Below are positions 26,980-35,754 of a stretch of DNA of 64,000 nucleotides, one piece after another. The stretch is taken from assembly GCA_002371265.1 (NCBI GenBank), contig DFGT01000039.1, forward strand, positions 62,001-126,000. Direction: 5' to 3'. A program made the translations under genes and the position numbers. Origin of the DNA: Bacteroidales bacterium UBA3743. GTDB taxonomy: Bacteria > Bacteroidota > Bacteroidia > Bacteroidales > Paludibacteraceae. Every line of letters begins with the position of its first letter. The first letter of the stretch is position 1. Below the pieces are notes generated by a model. It was not told where the DNA came from and did no database searches. It worked only from the letters and a program-made list of their open reading frames with translations.

Positions 26980-27657
26980 TTATTCGTTTAAGTCTGTTTG
27001 CGGATGTCCGACTGCGATTTTGATTGGCTCTCCACCAAAATGTGGCTCTTTGCCGATAAGCATATCAAGGTATAGCTTCACTCTTGCTCCACCTTCCCTG
27101 ATCAATGTTTTATATTTGCTTCTTTTGACTTCTACATCTTTTGCGTTGAAGCCAATTAAATCCATGTCCTGCCATTCGCCGAGCACTATGCTTCTTTCGT
27201 TGTGAAACTTTTGGGAGATAACGGTCATTTTGGTCTGACCAAAGATATTTTTTGCTCTTACCACGGAATCCAAAGTCCTGAATCCTGCATAGTCGATATA
27301 GATCACGTCTTTTGGAATGCCTCTTTCAATAAGGATCTGTCTCATTGCATCTGGTTCGGAGTAATCTTTAGTCTTGTTGTCTCCGCTTATAAGGATAAAT
27401 TTTATCTTGCCTGCCTTGTATAGTTTTTCCACCGCATCCACACGATAAGTGAAATATGGATTGTCCATCCCTTTTTTTGTTTTAGGGTTTGTGCCAAGCA
27501 CCATCCCCACCTCATTGTAAGGAATACTGTTGACGTCGTTGTACAACTTGTCTGCGGTTTTATTCTCCACTAATTTGTAGAAACAGATTGGAGTGAAGAT
27601 TAGAATCGCTATGACCAACAGAGTTATACCTATGATTTTTTTCTTCTTTTTTGTCAT
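26980..27657 (-). CDS. SanA/YdcF-family (DUF218) membrane-anchored protein
   Basis: 225 residues. A basic N-terminus (MTKKKKKI) is followed by one membrane helix (about residues 8-30). The DUF218 domain shows MVLGTNPKTKKG, FILISGDNKTKDYSEPDAMRQIL and TVISQKFHNERS. E. coli SanA of this family affects envelope permeability and vancomycin exclusion at high temperature; the biochemical activity is not settled. Spacing of six bases to yjbQ and five to ybaK indicates one operon. Confidence 0.85.
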   Translation of the reverse strand: MTKKKKKIIGITLLVIAILIFTPICFYKLVENKTADKLYNDVNSIPYNEVGMVLGTNPKTKKGMDNPYFTYRVDAVEKLYKAGKIKFILISGDNKTKDYSEPDAMRQILIERGIPKDVIYIDYAGFRTLDSVVRAKNIFGQTKMTVISQKFHNERSIVLGEWQDMDLIGFNAKDVEVKRSKYKTLIREGGARVKLYLDMLIGKEPHFGGEPIKIAVGHPQTDLNE

Positions 27658-27662
27658 GTTTG

Positions 27663-28076
27663 CTATTCGCCCGTTATTGTCGCGACAATGTGTCTTGCTC
27701 CTCCGTAGTTCCTGAATTCACAAAGATATATTCCTTGCCAAGTGCCAAGATTAAGCCTGCCATTTGTGATTGGAATTGTAAGACTGTCGCCGACGAGGGT
27801 GCTTTTTGCGTGGGCTGGCATATCATCGTCGCCTTCGAGGGTGTGCTGATAATATGGCTCACGCTCTCTGACCATGCGGTTGAATATGCTTTCCATGTCG
27901 ACGCGGACGTCTGGATCTGCGTTCTCATTGATTGTCAATCCTGCTGACGTATGTTTGATGAATAGATTTAGCAAGCCTACTTTTGGCAATGCAGGCAGAT
28001 GGGATAGGATCTCGCTTGTGACGAGATGGAACCCGCGTCTCTTTTCATTAAGAGTGAATTCTACTTGCGTCCACAT
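27663..28076 (-). CDS. YjbQ/UPF0047 family protein
   Basis: 137 residues, standard length. Conserved segments include GLLNLFIKHTSAGLTINENAD, YQHTLEGDDDMPAHAKSTLVG, and LGTWQGIYLCEFRN. The His residues in KHTSA, QHTLEG and AHAKS are those proposed to bind the ligand. Family members show weak thiamine-phosphate synthase activity; the true role is unknown. It lies in the chagasin-yjbQ-sanA-ybaK run, three bases after the chagasin-like gene. Confidence 0.92.
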   Translation of the reverse strand: MWTQVEFTLNEKRRGFHLVTSEILSHLPALPKVGLLNLFIKHTSAGLTINENADPDVRVDMESIFNRMVREREPYYQHTLEGDDDMPAHAKSTLVGDSLTIPITNGRLNLGTWQGIYLCEFRNYGGARHIVATITGE

Positions 28077-28078
28077 GG

Positions 28079-28603
28079 TTATTCTTCAATTGTGATATTG
28101 TAAACGACTGTTGTCTCAGGATCTTTTTTCTCCCAAGGTCGCTTGTATTCGAAGATTATTTTTGCGAATCCTGCCTTCTCAGAGGTAAACTCATATTCCC
28201 TTGTCGACGGTGCTCCACACATCATTGGCTGCGATGGATCTCTTTTGGTTGTGTTCTTCACTGTATCCAGTTTAAGAATCGAACTGTCCTGAGTCTCGAT
28301 TCTCACTTCCCAATCAAAACCTGTCGAAGGATTTGTTTGGGCTGGAATGATGATGCTTGCCAGATGCAGTTTGACTGTGTCGTTGAACTCTTTGTCACCG
28401 TCGAAGTAATTGAGTTGAGATAATGTTATGCTCGTTTTGCTTTTTTCGACAGCTACAGTTATATCAGCGGAGTTTGTGACCTCTTCAGCTGTTGTGTCTT
28501 TGACTATTTTCCTTCTGTCCATTCTTCCTCCTTGTACTTGTGAACAAGCGACCATTGTGATAGCCGATATGAATGCCAATGTCGTCTTGATAAATTTTTT
28601 CAT
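28079..28603 (-). CDS. Chagasin-like (I42) cysteine-peptidase inhibitor lipoprotein
   Basis: 174 residues with a lipobox signal (MVACSQ, Cys near residue 20). The C-terminal 110 residues carry the three chagasin loops: NPSTGFDWEV, the MMCGAPSTREYEF segment, and FEYKRPWEK. Known of the family: chagasins insert these loops into the active site of papain-like (C1) peptidases. Here it is presumably tethered in the periplasm or at the surface and protects against host or self proteases. A C10 peptidase gene lies 3 kb away, but C10 inhibition by I42 proteins is not established. Confidence 0.85.
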   Translation of the reverse strand: MKKFIKTTLAFISAITMVACSQVQGGRMDRRKIVKDTTAEEVTNSADITVAVEKSKTSITLSQLNYFDGDKEFNDTVKLHLASIIIPAQTNPSTGFDWEVRIETQDSSILKLDTVKNTTKRDPSQPMMCGAPSTREYEFTSEKAGFAKIIFEYKRPWEKKDPETTVVYNITIEE

Positions 28604-28628
28604 TTTTTTTAGAATTTAGAATTTTGTG

Positions 28629-28650
28629 GAGACGGGATTATCCCCGTCTC
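28629..28650. repeat. GAGACG-type palindrome
   Basis: GAGACGGG (28629-28636), six bases, CCCGTCTC (28643-28650), followed by TAC. It lies between the P-type ATPase stop and the chagasin gene and has no T-run on the minus strand, so it is not a clear terminator. It shares the outer arm and the trailing 'tctctac' with the 40.4 kb array and the xseA repeat. Confidence 0.7.
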
Positions 28651-28656
28651 TACGGA

Positions 28657-31356
28657 TTATTTCTTAATCATCCTCACTAATTCCCCGATCCACAATACAA
28701 TTGATGTCGCTCCTATGATTATCAGCCAATCCATTATGCTGATAGGTGTCACGTTGAACATCGCACCTCCAAAATTCACGATCAGAATCTGTCCGAACAA
28801 GATTAACGCTGCAATTGTGACAAATCCTTTACTGTTCTTGAAGTGAAGTGCACTTTTGTTTGTCTCGAACGCTTTTGCGTTGAACATGTTCCAGAATTGA
28901 AGCATTACGAATATTGTGAAGAAAATGCTGCATTCATAGGCAGTCAGAGTGGAACCGCCTGAAGTCATTCCCAACAATCCGCTTTCGAATGTGATTTCGT
29001 GATTCTTCATCATGAATAGTAGTCCCAGCATAGCCACGAAAAAGAAGAATCCGACAGAAAGGATGAATTTCATCATCGTGTTGTTGATGATAAAAGCTGT
29101 TCTTGACCTTGGCTTTTCTTTCATCACGCTCATTGAAGGAGGAAGAGAGGCTAAAGCCATAGCGGCGAATGTGTCCATTATCAGGTTGACCCATAGCATC
29201 TGTGTCACAGTGAGCGGCGATTTGATGCCCGGTATGAATGCTCCGACAAGCACGATAAGGCATGCTGCCACGTTTACTGTCATCTGGAACAAAATGAATC
29301 TCTGGATATTTTGGTATAGTGATCGTCCCCACATCACCGCGCGCGTGATGCTTGAGAATGAGTTGTCGATGATAGTTATGTCCGACGCCTCTTTTGCCAC
29401 ACTGGTTCCATCTCCCATTGAAAGTCCTACATGCGCCGCCTTCAGTGCTGGCGCGTCATTTGTTCCGTCTCCAGTCACAGCCACGACCTGGTTGCGTTTT
29501 TGCAACGTCTCCACCAATCTCTTCTTGTCGAGTGGGCGAGCTCGGGCAATGATTTTTATCTCCTCTACTCTGTTGTATACCTCTTCGTCAGACAATGCTG
29601 CGAAATCAGGACCGGTGATGATGTTGTTTTCTCCGTAATTTTCTTTCCAAAGACCTATCTGACGTCCGATTTTTTTAGCGGTCGCTGTTGTGTCTCCAGT
29701 CACGATCTTGATGTCGATTCCTGCTTCGATACAGCTGTTGACGGCATCTGGCACTTCCTTGCGTACAGGGTCGGCGATCGCTACCACACCCATGAATGTC
29801 AGGTTGTTGGCAGTTAGTTTGCCGTCGCTGATGGCAGTCTCTCCGTCTTCCACAATCTGATAGGCGAATGCAAGAGTTCGCATCGCTTGATTCTGGTATT
29901 TGAGCAGAGTCTCATTGATGGAATGCTTTGTTTCGCCTCCAGCTATATTTGAGCAGAGAGCAAGCACAATTTCGGGAGCTCCCTTCAAATACAATACTTT
30001 TTTGCCGTTCAAATATTGTGATTTGACAAGAGAAGCCATGTATTTGCGTTCGGTGGAGAATGGAATCTCATCCACTCTTTCTGCATTCTCTTTTATCTTT
30101 TCAAAATTGATATTATGCTTGTTCAGCCAAAGAAGCAGAGCTCCTTCAGTAGGATTACCCAATGCTTTTGGATTATTGGCGTCAGAAAGGTCGAGTAGGG
30201 CGGTCGAGTTGACGGAAATTCCCTCCACAATAAGGTTGCTGGCTTCGTCGCCTACTAGAGTCTGGTCTGGCTGCAGGTTGAAAAACTTTGTCTCGTGTAC
30301 CTGCATCTTGTTTTGAGTAAGAGTGCCCGTCTTATCTGTACATATCACAGTTGTTGCTCCCATTGTCTCACAAGCATGCATCTTGCGGACAAGATTGTTG
30401 GTCTTGAGCATTGCACGCATACTGTATGCGAGCGATAGAGTGACTGCCATTGGCAAACCTTCGGGCACAGTTACAGCCACAAGTGCCACAGCCACCATAC
30501 AAGCCTGCAGTGTCTCGGTGATGAATCCGGCTGTCGTCTCGTCTCCAAGCCATGAGAATCCGTCGTTGTTGATGAAATACATTCCGATCCGTCCGACGAT
30601 GATAAGCCCTGCGATTACATAACTTATTTTGGCGAGCAGGTTGCCTAGCCCGTCCAGCTGCTCGTTAAGAGGAGTCTTTATGCTGTTGTCTATTTTTGCG
30701 GCTGTGAAAACCTTTCCGTTTTCTGTGCGGTCTCCCACAGCAAACACTCTCATTATACCATGTCCCTCCATCACTTTCGTGCCTCGCATGGCGTGGTTGG
30801 ACGGGAATGTCGCGTTAGGGTCGAAATCCTCCTTTTTGATGGTTTTCAGGCAGATAGGCTCACCGGTAAGGGTGCTTTCATCAATGTTGAGAGATGTTGC
30901 TTCCAACAATTCGCCGTCGGCTGGCACTTCACAACCGGTGACAAGGATCACGATGTCGCCCACCACCACATCTTTGCGTGGAATTTCCGTTGTGATACCG
31001 TCTCTGATGACTTGAACCGGTTCGTCGTCGTTCACTTGGTTGAGCACTTCGAACTCTTTGTCGGCGGCATACTCAAAGTAGAAAGCCATGCCAGTGGCGA
31101 GGAAAATGGCTACCCAAATGCCGACTGGTTCGAAAAAGACGGTTGGATCCGGATGCTGGAAATATTCGTAAATGGCTATGCAAATAGACAATGCACCGGC
31201 AATGAGCAAGATGATGATTAGAGGATCTTTGAATTTCTCTAGAAACTTTACGAATAATGATTCTTTCTCTGGTGGAGTAAGAATGTTTGATCCGAATTTG
31301 TTTCTTGAATCAACGACTTCTTGACTGCGTAGTCCATTGTAATGCGTTTTTGCCAT
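28657..31356 (-). CDS. Calcium-translocating P-type ATPase (P2 type)
   Basis: 899 residues. A cation-transporter N-terminal domain is followed by the phosphorylation motif DKTGTLTQNK near residue 340, the hinge TGDGTNDAPALKAAHVG, and about ten membrane segments. The PEGLPMAVTLSLA motif in membrane helix 4 is typical of Ca2+ pumps, supporting the calcium (PMCA/SERCA-like) call; other divalent or monovalent ions cannot be excluded. Known role: ATP-driven cation export from the cytoplasm. coaD ends 11 bases upstream, suggesting a shared transcript. Confidence 0.9.
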   Translation of the reverse strand: MAKTHYNGLRSQEVVDSRNKFGSNILTPPEKESLFVKFLEKFKDPLIIILLIAGALSICIAIYEYFQHPDPTVFFEPVGIWVAIFLATGMAFYFEYAADKEFEVLNQVNDDEPVQVIRDGITTEIPRKDVVVGDIVILVTGCEVPADGELLEATSLNIDESTLTGEPICLKTIKKEDFDPNATFPSNHAMRGTKVMEGHGIMRVFAVGDRTENGKVFTAAKIDNSIKTPLNEQLDGLGNLLAKISYVIAGLIIVGRIGMYFINNDGFSWLGDETTAGFITETLQACMVAVALVAVTVPEGLPMAVTLSLAYSMRAMLKTNNLVRKMHACETMGATTVICTDKTGTLTQNKMQVHETKFFNLQPDQTLVGDEASNLIVEGISVNSTALLDLSDANNPKALGNPTEGALLLWLNKHNINFEKIKENAERVDEIPFSTERKYMASLVKSQYLNGKKVLYLKGAPEIVLALCSNIAGGETKHSINETLLKYQNQAMRTLAFAYQIVEDGETAISDGKLTANNLTFMGVVAIADPVRKEVPDAVNSCIEAGIDIKIVTGDTTATAKKIGRQIGLWKENYGENNIITGPDFAALSDEEVYNRVEEIKIIARARPLDKKRLVETLQKRNQVVAVTGDGTNDAPALKAAHVGLSMGDGTSVAKEASDITIIDNSFSSITRAVMWGRSLYQNIQRFILFQMTVNVAACLIVLVGAFIPGIKSPLTVTQMLWVNLIMDTFAAMALASLPPSMSVMKEKPRSRTAFIINNTMMKFILSVGFFFFVAMLGLLFMMKNHEITFESGLLGMTSGGSTLTAYECSIFFTIFVMLQFWNMFNAKAFETNKSALHFKNSKGFVTIAALILFGQILIVNFGGAMFNVTPISIMDWLIIIGATSIVLWIGELVRMIKK

Positions 31357-31366
31357 ATTGAATAGT

Positions 31367-31864
31367 TTAACAAATTAAATCTTTGTGCTCATTTTTTATT
31401 TCAAGGATTGCTTTCAGGTCGATGCCTGGAGGCAACATGTTCTTTGGGTCTTTGCCGTAGCGGAGAATGTCTCGTACGACGGTGGAACTGATGAAAGAGT
31501 GTTGAGGCTCTGTGAACAGCAGGATGGTGTCGATTCCTGAAATTTGACGGTTGGCGTCTGCTACTGTCTTCTCGTATTCAAAATCTGCCACGGCTCGGAT
31601 TCCACGGAGGATGATAGTCGCGTCGACCTGTTTTGCGAAATCTACAGTCAGGCAATCGTAGGTTGCCACCTTAACACGAGGCTCATTCTTGAATGTCTCT
31701 TCGATAATTCTCTTTCTTGCTTCTGTATCAAAAAACGGACGTTTTGACTCATTCACACCAATTGCGATGATTACCTCATCGACAAATGAAAGCGCTCTTT
31801 TCACCACTGAATAGTGTCCAAGAGTAAGTGGGTCAAAACTTCCTGGAAATATTGCTCTTACCAT
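31367..31864 (-). CDS. coaD: Phosphopantetheine adenylyltransferase
   Basis: 165 residues from the ATG at 31864 (MVRAIFPGSFDPLTLGH). The TTG further upstream only adds nine residues that family members lack. The nucleotidyltransferase signature TxGH is seen as TLGH, and the second motif as ISSTVVRDIL. Known reaction: transfers AMP from ATP to 4'-phosphopantetheine, the penultimate step of CoA synthesis. A -7-like TATCTTTG lies at 31889-31896 on the minus strand. Confidence 0.96.
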   Translation of the reverse strand: MVRAIFPGSFDPLTLGHYSVVKRALSFVDEVIIAIGVNESKRPFFDTEARKRIIEETFKNEPRVKVATYDCLTVDFAKQVDATIILRGIRAVADFEYEKTVADANRQISGIDTILLFTEPQHSFISSTVVRDILRYGKDPKNMLPPGIDLKAILEIKNEHKDLIC

Positions 31865-32028
31865 TTGAAAAATTGTTATTATTTTCCACAAAGATAGGTA
31901 TAAATAAACTAAGAATTGCTAAATGCGATGGGATAAATTGGAATTGCTAAATGTAAAAAGCAAATTCGGATAGATGTATTGGTGATTTAGTAATGTAAGA
32001 ATCTAAAAGCTAGAATTTAGAATCTAAA

Positions 32029-32122
32029 AGCAAGACCCATCGGGCCTATATTGCTATCGGCAAACGTAGCTGATTCCATAATGTTTGAAGTGGGGCAAGG
32101 GCATTCTGCCATTTGCAATCCG
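32029..32122 (+). repeat. 94 bp direct repeat, left copy
   Basis: It aligns without gaps to 33701-33794 with about ten mismatches. The two copies stand in the same orientation on either side of the BspA-type gene, 1.67 kb apart. The segment has a continuous minus-strand reading but no plausible start or product. Confidence 0.85.
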
Positions 32123-32154
32123 AGCACGAGATTGGACGTATGATCACGTTAATT

Positions 32155-33480
32155 TTATTTTTTGTTATTTTCTTTCCATGGAGTACCTTTAAATGCATCT
32201 ATTCCAGTATATCTCACCGAATACGTAAACTGAATGTTGACAGTTTGTAGATTTGAGCAACCATAAAATGCCTCATCTCCAATGCCTTTCACTGAATTTG
32301 GAATCTCGATTTCTTTTATGCTTGAACAGTTTTTAAATGCCTCATTCCCAATGGTTTCTACAGAATCTGGAATGTTGATTTCTTTTATATTTGAACAGTC
32401 CTTAAATGCTCCATCTCCAATGATTTTCACAGAATTCGGGATATTGATTGTTTGCAGATTAGAACAACAAGCGAATGCCTCTTTCCCGATGTACTTTAGA
32501 TCAGATGGTAGTTTGATAGAATAAAGATTGCTGCATCCTGAAAATGCTTTGTCTGGAATAGTTTGTATTGAGTCCGGTAATGATATATATTTTGGATCTA
32601 ACTTGCAAAAAAAATTATAATTTATTCTAGTTTGAGGGTTTGTAATGTATATATTGTCAATCTTAGAGAGCCCCGACGTCTCAATGCCTTCCACAGAATT
32701 CGGAATGCTGATTGTTTGCAGGCTTGAACAACCGGAGAAAGCTCCATACCCAATGCTTTCCACAGAATTCGGAATGTCGATTTCTTTTAGACTTGAACAG
32801 TTCTCAAAAGCCCAATCTCCAATACTTTTCACAGAATTCGGAATGTTGATTTTTTGCAGACTTGAACAACCGGAGAAAGCTCCATACCCAATGCTTTCCA
32901 CAGAATTCGGAATGTCGATTTCTTTTAGACTTGAACAGTTCTTAAATGCCCATTTTCCAATGCTTTTCACAGAATCTGGAATGTTGATTTTTTGCAGGCT
33001 TGAACAACCGAAGAATGCGCTATTCCCAATGCTTTTCACAGAATTAGGAATGTTGATTGTTTGCAGACTTGAACAACCGGAGAATGCCCGATATCCAATG
33101 CTTTCCACAGAATTCGGGATGTTGATTGTCCTTAGATTAGAGCAATATCCGAATGCATCGTTTGGAATAGTTTGCATTGTGTTCGGCAATGAAATATGCC
33201 TTATATTGGAAGTGCAAAACGTTTTTTTATCTATGGGAGGATTGTAGAAGTGATTGATTAACTCAAAAATATTCATTGTGAAGATAGACGGCTCTCCTGA
33301 GGGGTCTATCAGGTAAGTTCCATTATTTTCACTGATGATCCTGTATGTTCTCTCTTTGGGGATTTGTGTAGAAATAAAATGATGTAAAATGAGAATGATT
33401 ATGGCGAAGGTTGTAATCGTCAAAATGAATTTTTTGTTGAAAATCGTTTTTTGGTCTGATTCGGTGTGCTGGTTTGCCAT
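32155..33480 (-). CDS. BspA-type leucine-rich-repeat protein with N-terminal membrane anchor
   Basis: 441 residues. A single hydrophobic segment (about 17-37, FILTITTFAIIILILHHF) follows a basic stretch, so it is probably a signal anchor, and no lipobox or T9SS tail is seen. Twelve or more 23-residue LRR_5/BspA units follow, with consensus GCSSLQxINIPNSVxSIGxxAF. The middle carries a near-exact 138 bp DNA duplication (around 32735-32803 and 32873-32941), showing recent internal expansion. BspA-like proteins often bind host or microbial surfaces, but an inner-membrane-anchored form has no known role. The gene is bracketed by 94 bp direct repeats. Confidence 0.85.
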   Translation of the reverse strand: MANQHTESDQKTIFNKKFILTITTFAIIILILHHFISTQIPKERTYRIISENNGTYLIDPSGEPSIFTMNIFELINHFYNPPIDKKTFCTSNIRHISLPNTMQTIPNDAFGYCSNLRTINIPNSVESIGYRAFSGCSSLQTINIPNSVKSIGNSAFFGCSSLQKINIPDSVKSIGKWAFKNCSSLKEIDIPNSVESIGYGAFSGCSSLQKINIPNSVKSIGDWAFENCSSLKEIDIPNSVESIGYGAFSGCSSLQTISIPNSVEGIETSGLSKIDNIYITNPQTRINYNFFCKLDPKYISLPDSIQTIPDKAFSGCSNLYSIKLPSDLKYIGKEAFACCSNLQTINIPNSVKIIGDGAFKDCSNIKEINIPDSVETIGNEAFKNCSSIKEIEIPNSVKGIGDEAFYGCSNLQTVNIQFTYSVRYTGIDAFKGTPWKENNKK

Positions 33481-33859
33481 AAAGCTTTTTCTGCGATTTT
33501 TATCAAATCTATTGTCAATTTTTGTTTTTCATATTCCTCTTAAAGTGTCATCGCCGATGTATAAAAGTCATCATAAACGGTCAAGAAAAAACAATACAAA
33601 ATTATCTCTTTCCTGTTGTATGACAAAAAGATAATGGTGAATAAATGTTAATGTTCTTATTTTTTTTACGGCGGAGAGGAGTAAATAGATAGAAGCTGAG
33701 AGCAAGACCCATCAGGTCTGCATTGCCACCGGCAAACGTAGCTGATTCCATAATGTTTGAGGTGGGGCAAGGGTATCCTGCCCTTTGCAATCCGTATGCG
33801 AAATTCACCCACGGTTGGAAGGTATGGATACCGCAACCGTGGGTGATGATTTTTTGTCA
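33481..33859. other. Gap of 379 bases
   Basis: It holds a possible minus-strand -7 box for the LRR gene (TAGATTTG, complement of 33504-33511) and the right 94 bp repeat at 33701-33794. The short frames here are translations of the repeat. No gene is seen. Confidence 0.6.
33701..33794 (+). repeat. 94 bp direct repeat, right copy
   Basis: Same orientation and length as 32029-32122, with about ten substitutions and no gaps. It ends 65 bases before the stop of the OmpA-family gene. Confidence 0.85.
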
Positions 33860-35719
33860 TTAAAATTCCACTTCAAAGTCAACTCGCCTGTTCTGCTTCT
33901 TGCCTTTCTCGGTCTTGTTTGAAGCTACAGGCTTTGTGTCTCCGAATCCATCGCTTCTCAATCGAGATGCTTTGATTCCTTTTCCCTTGAGGTATTTCAC
34001 AACTGCCGCTGCTCGCTCTTTCGACAGCTTCATGTTTTTCTCTGGGTCTCCCACATTATCTGTATGTCCGGAGATATGAAGCTTATATTTCGGATGCTCT
34101 TTCATCACCTTCACCACTTTGTCGAGGATCGGGAATGAAGCTTTTTTGATCACTGATTTGTTGGTCTCAAACTGGATTCCGTGCATCGCCTGTTTGAATA
34201 CGGCTTTGGCTGAAGATGCCACAACCGGACAACCGTGATTCTTTTTCGAACCTTTTACTTTAGGACATTTGTCAAGATAGTCTGGCACTCCATCTTTGTC
34301 TGAGTCTACGGGGCATCCCTTGGCATTGACTTCTACTCCCTCTGGAGTGTCTGGACATTTGTCGTTGATGTCGTCAACACCGTCTCCATCAGTGTCGTAT
34401 GGACATCCCTTTTCATCAACTTTTCTTCCTTCTGGAGTGTCAGGACATTTGTCGAGATAGTCTGCCACACCGTCGCCATCGCTATCTACCGGACATCCAT
34501 GTGCATCTACCTCGATGCTGTCTGGTGTGTTAGGACATAGATCGTAGATGTCTGCAATTCCGTCTCCATCGCTGTCTATCGGGCATCCGACGGAATCAAC
34601 CTGCACTCCCTTAGGTGTGCCAGGACATTGGTCGAGATAATCAGGTACGCTGTCTTTATCGGTGTCGAGCGGACATCCGCATGAGTCCACAGCTACGTTG
34701 GCTGGCGTGCCAAGACATTTGTCGAACTTGTCGAGCACTCCGTCGCCATCATCATCTCTGAGTCTTGGACAAGGGATCTTCACTCCCAATCTTATTCCCA
34801 CAGCGTTAAGAGTCGTAGCGTCGACTGCATTGGAAGCCAACACTCCGCAATACTCTTTCGTGTCGGTCAACGATTTGCCTTCACCTTTGCGTATGCTGGA
34901 CAAACCGAGGTTTCCATAGATGCCGTAGAAGAAGTTAGCATTGGCTGTCTTATGCACAAAGTTTATATCAAGGTATATTCCGGCAGAGATATTTTTTGTC
35001 CCCGTCGTTCCGCTTGGACGCTCATATTTTGTCGTATAGCCATGTTGAGGAAGGTCTGGATTTAAATAGATGTCTGAATTTTCTATGTGTCCGCTTGTTT
35101 TGCGGTTTCCAGTTTTCACTCTGTATGTTGTCTTGACAGGGTACGACAATTTCACTCCGGCTCCTGTGAGCAGGGTGGTGTTGCCGCCTAGGTATCTGCG
35201 GTAGAGAAGCCCGATTGGAGTTTCCAAAGCGATGCAGGTTTGTCTCTCCTCCCAATCGTTGAAATCGGTATACAAATCGCTCTTTTCGATTGTCGTTGTT
35301 CCGTCAGAGAGTGTCACTGGGATGTTTTCTGAAGACGTATATCGGGTGTCGATTATTGTCTTTGCATTGTAGACAGAGGCTCCAACTCCGAAAGAGAGTC
35401 CCCATTTCTTGCCGAAGAAGACGTTATAGTCGATGTTGATTGATCCGCCACCCATTGGAGAACGCTCACAATCATTAGGGTCGTATTTCAGTGTGCTGAG
35501 TCCGCCTCCGAATCCCAAACTTAAATATTTGTTTTGAGGCTTCCAAAGAGGAAGAGTCAAATCTTGTCTTTGTGGCACTTCTGATGTCGTCATCCCCAGC
35601 CCCGACGCTGTGTCTTGCAGCATGACTGTAGAGGAATCTTTTGCTGTCTGTTTTTCTTGTGCCGATAAACTGCCAAATGCAGCGAACAACGCTAATATTA
35701 TACTTGTTGTATTTTTCAT
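33860..35719 (-). CDS. OmpA-family protein with beta-barrel-like N-terminus and thrombospondin type-3 repeats
   Basis: 619 residues. Signal peptide ends at SLSAQ (residues 16-20). Residues about 60-310 look like an outer-membrane barrel. Six calcium-binding TSP3 units follow (pattern DxDGDGVxDxxDxCPxTPxGxxVDxxGCP, about residues 325-480). The C-terminal OmpA domain (about 500-619) contains ISGHTDNVGDPEKNMKLSKERA and NRRVDFEVEF and should bind peptidoglycan. It is probably an outer-membrane/cell-wall linker. It lies 36 bases after the Ig-repeat gene, suggesting an operon. Confidence 0.9.
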   Translation of the reverse strand: MKNTTSIILALFAAFGSLSAQEKQTAKDSSTVMLQDTASGLGMTTSEVPQRQDLTLPLWKPQNKYLSLGFGGGLSTLKYDPNDCERSPMGGGSINIDYNVFFGKKWGLSFGVGASVYNAKTIIDTRYTSSENIPVTLSDGTTTIEKSDLYTDFNDWEERQTCIALETPIGLLYRRYLGGNTTLLTGAGVKLSYPVKTTYRVKTGNRKTSGHIENSDIYLNPDLPQHGYTTKYERPSGTTGTKNISAGIYLDINFVHKTANANFFYGIYGNLGLSSIRKGEGKSLTDTKEYCGVLASNAVDATTLNAVGIRLGVKIPCPRLRDDDGDGVLDKFDKCLGTPANVAVDSCGCPLDTDKDSVPDYLDQCPGTPKGVQVDSVGCPIDSDGDGIADIYDLCPNTPDSIEVDAHGCPVDSDGDGVADYLDKCPDTPEGRKVDEKGCPYDTDGDGVDDINDKCPDTPEGVEVNAKGCPVDSDKDGVPDYLDKCPKVKGSKKNHGCPVVASSAKAVFKQAMHGIQFETNKSVIKKASFPILDKVVKVMKEHPKYKLHISGHTDNVGDPEKNMKLSKERAAAVVKYLKGKGIKASRLRSDGFGDTKPVASNKTEKGKKQNRRVDFEVEF

Positions 35720-35754
35720 CTTTCGTTTGTCTCGATCCTGATTTAACCCTTTGT

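Noticed and set aside
29012..29638. 208-codon plus-strand frame inside the calcium ATPase gene
   Set aside because: Antisense shadow of a strongly conserved P-type ATPase region.
32645..33247. 200-codon plus-strand frame antisense to the LRR gene
   Set aside because: Its regular repeats only mirror the 69-base periodicity of the LRR units on the other strand.
33602..33860. Small frames over the right 94 bp repeat
   Set aside because: Repeat translation; the left copy does not preserve the same reading with a start.
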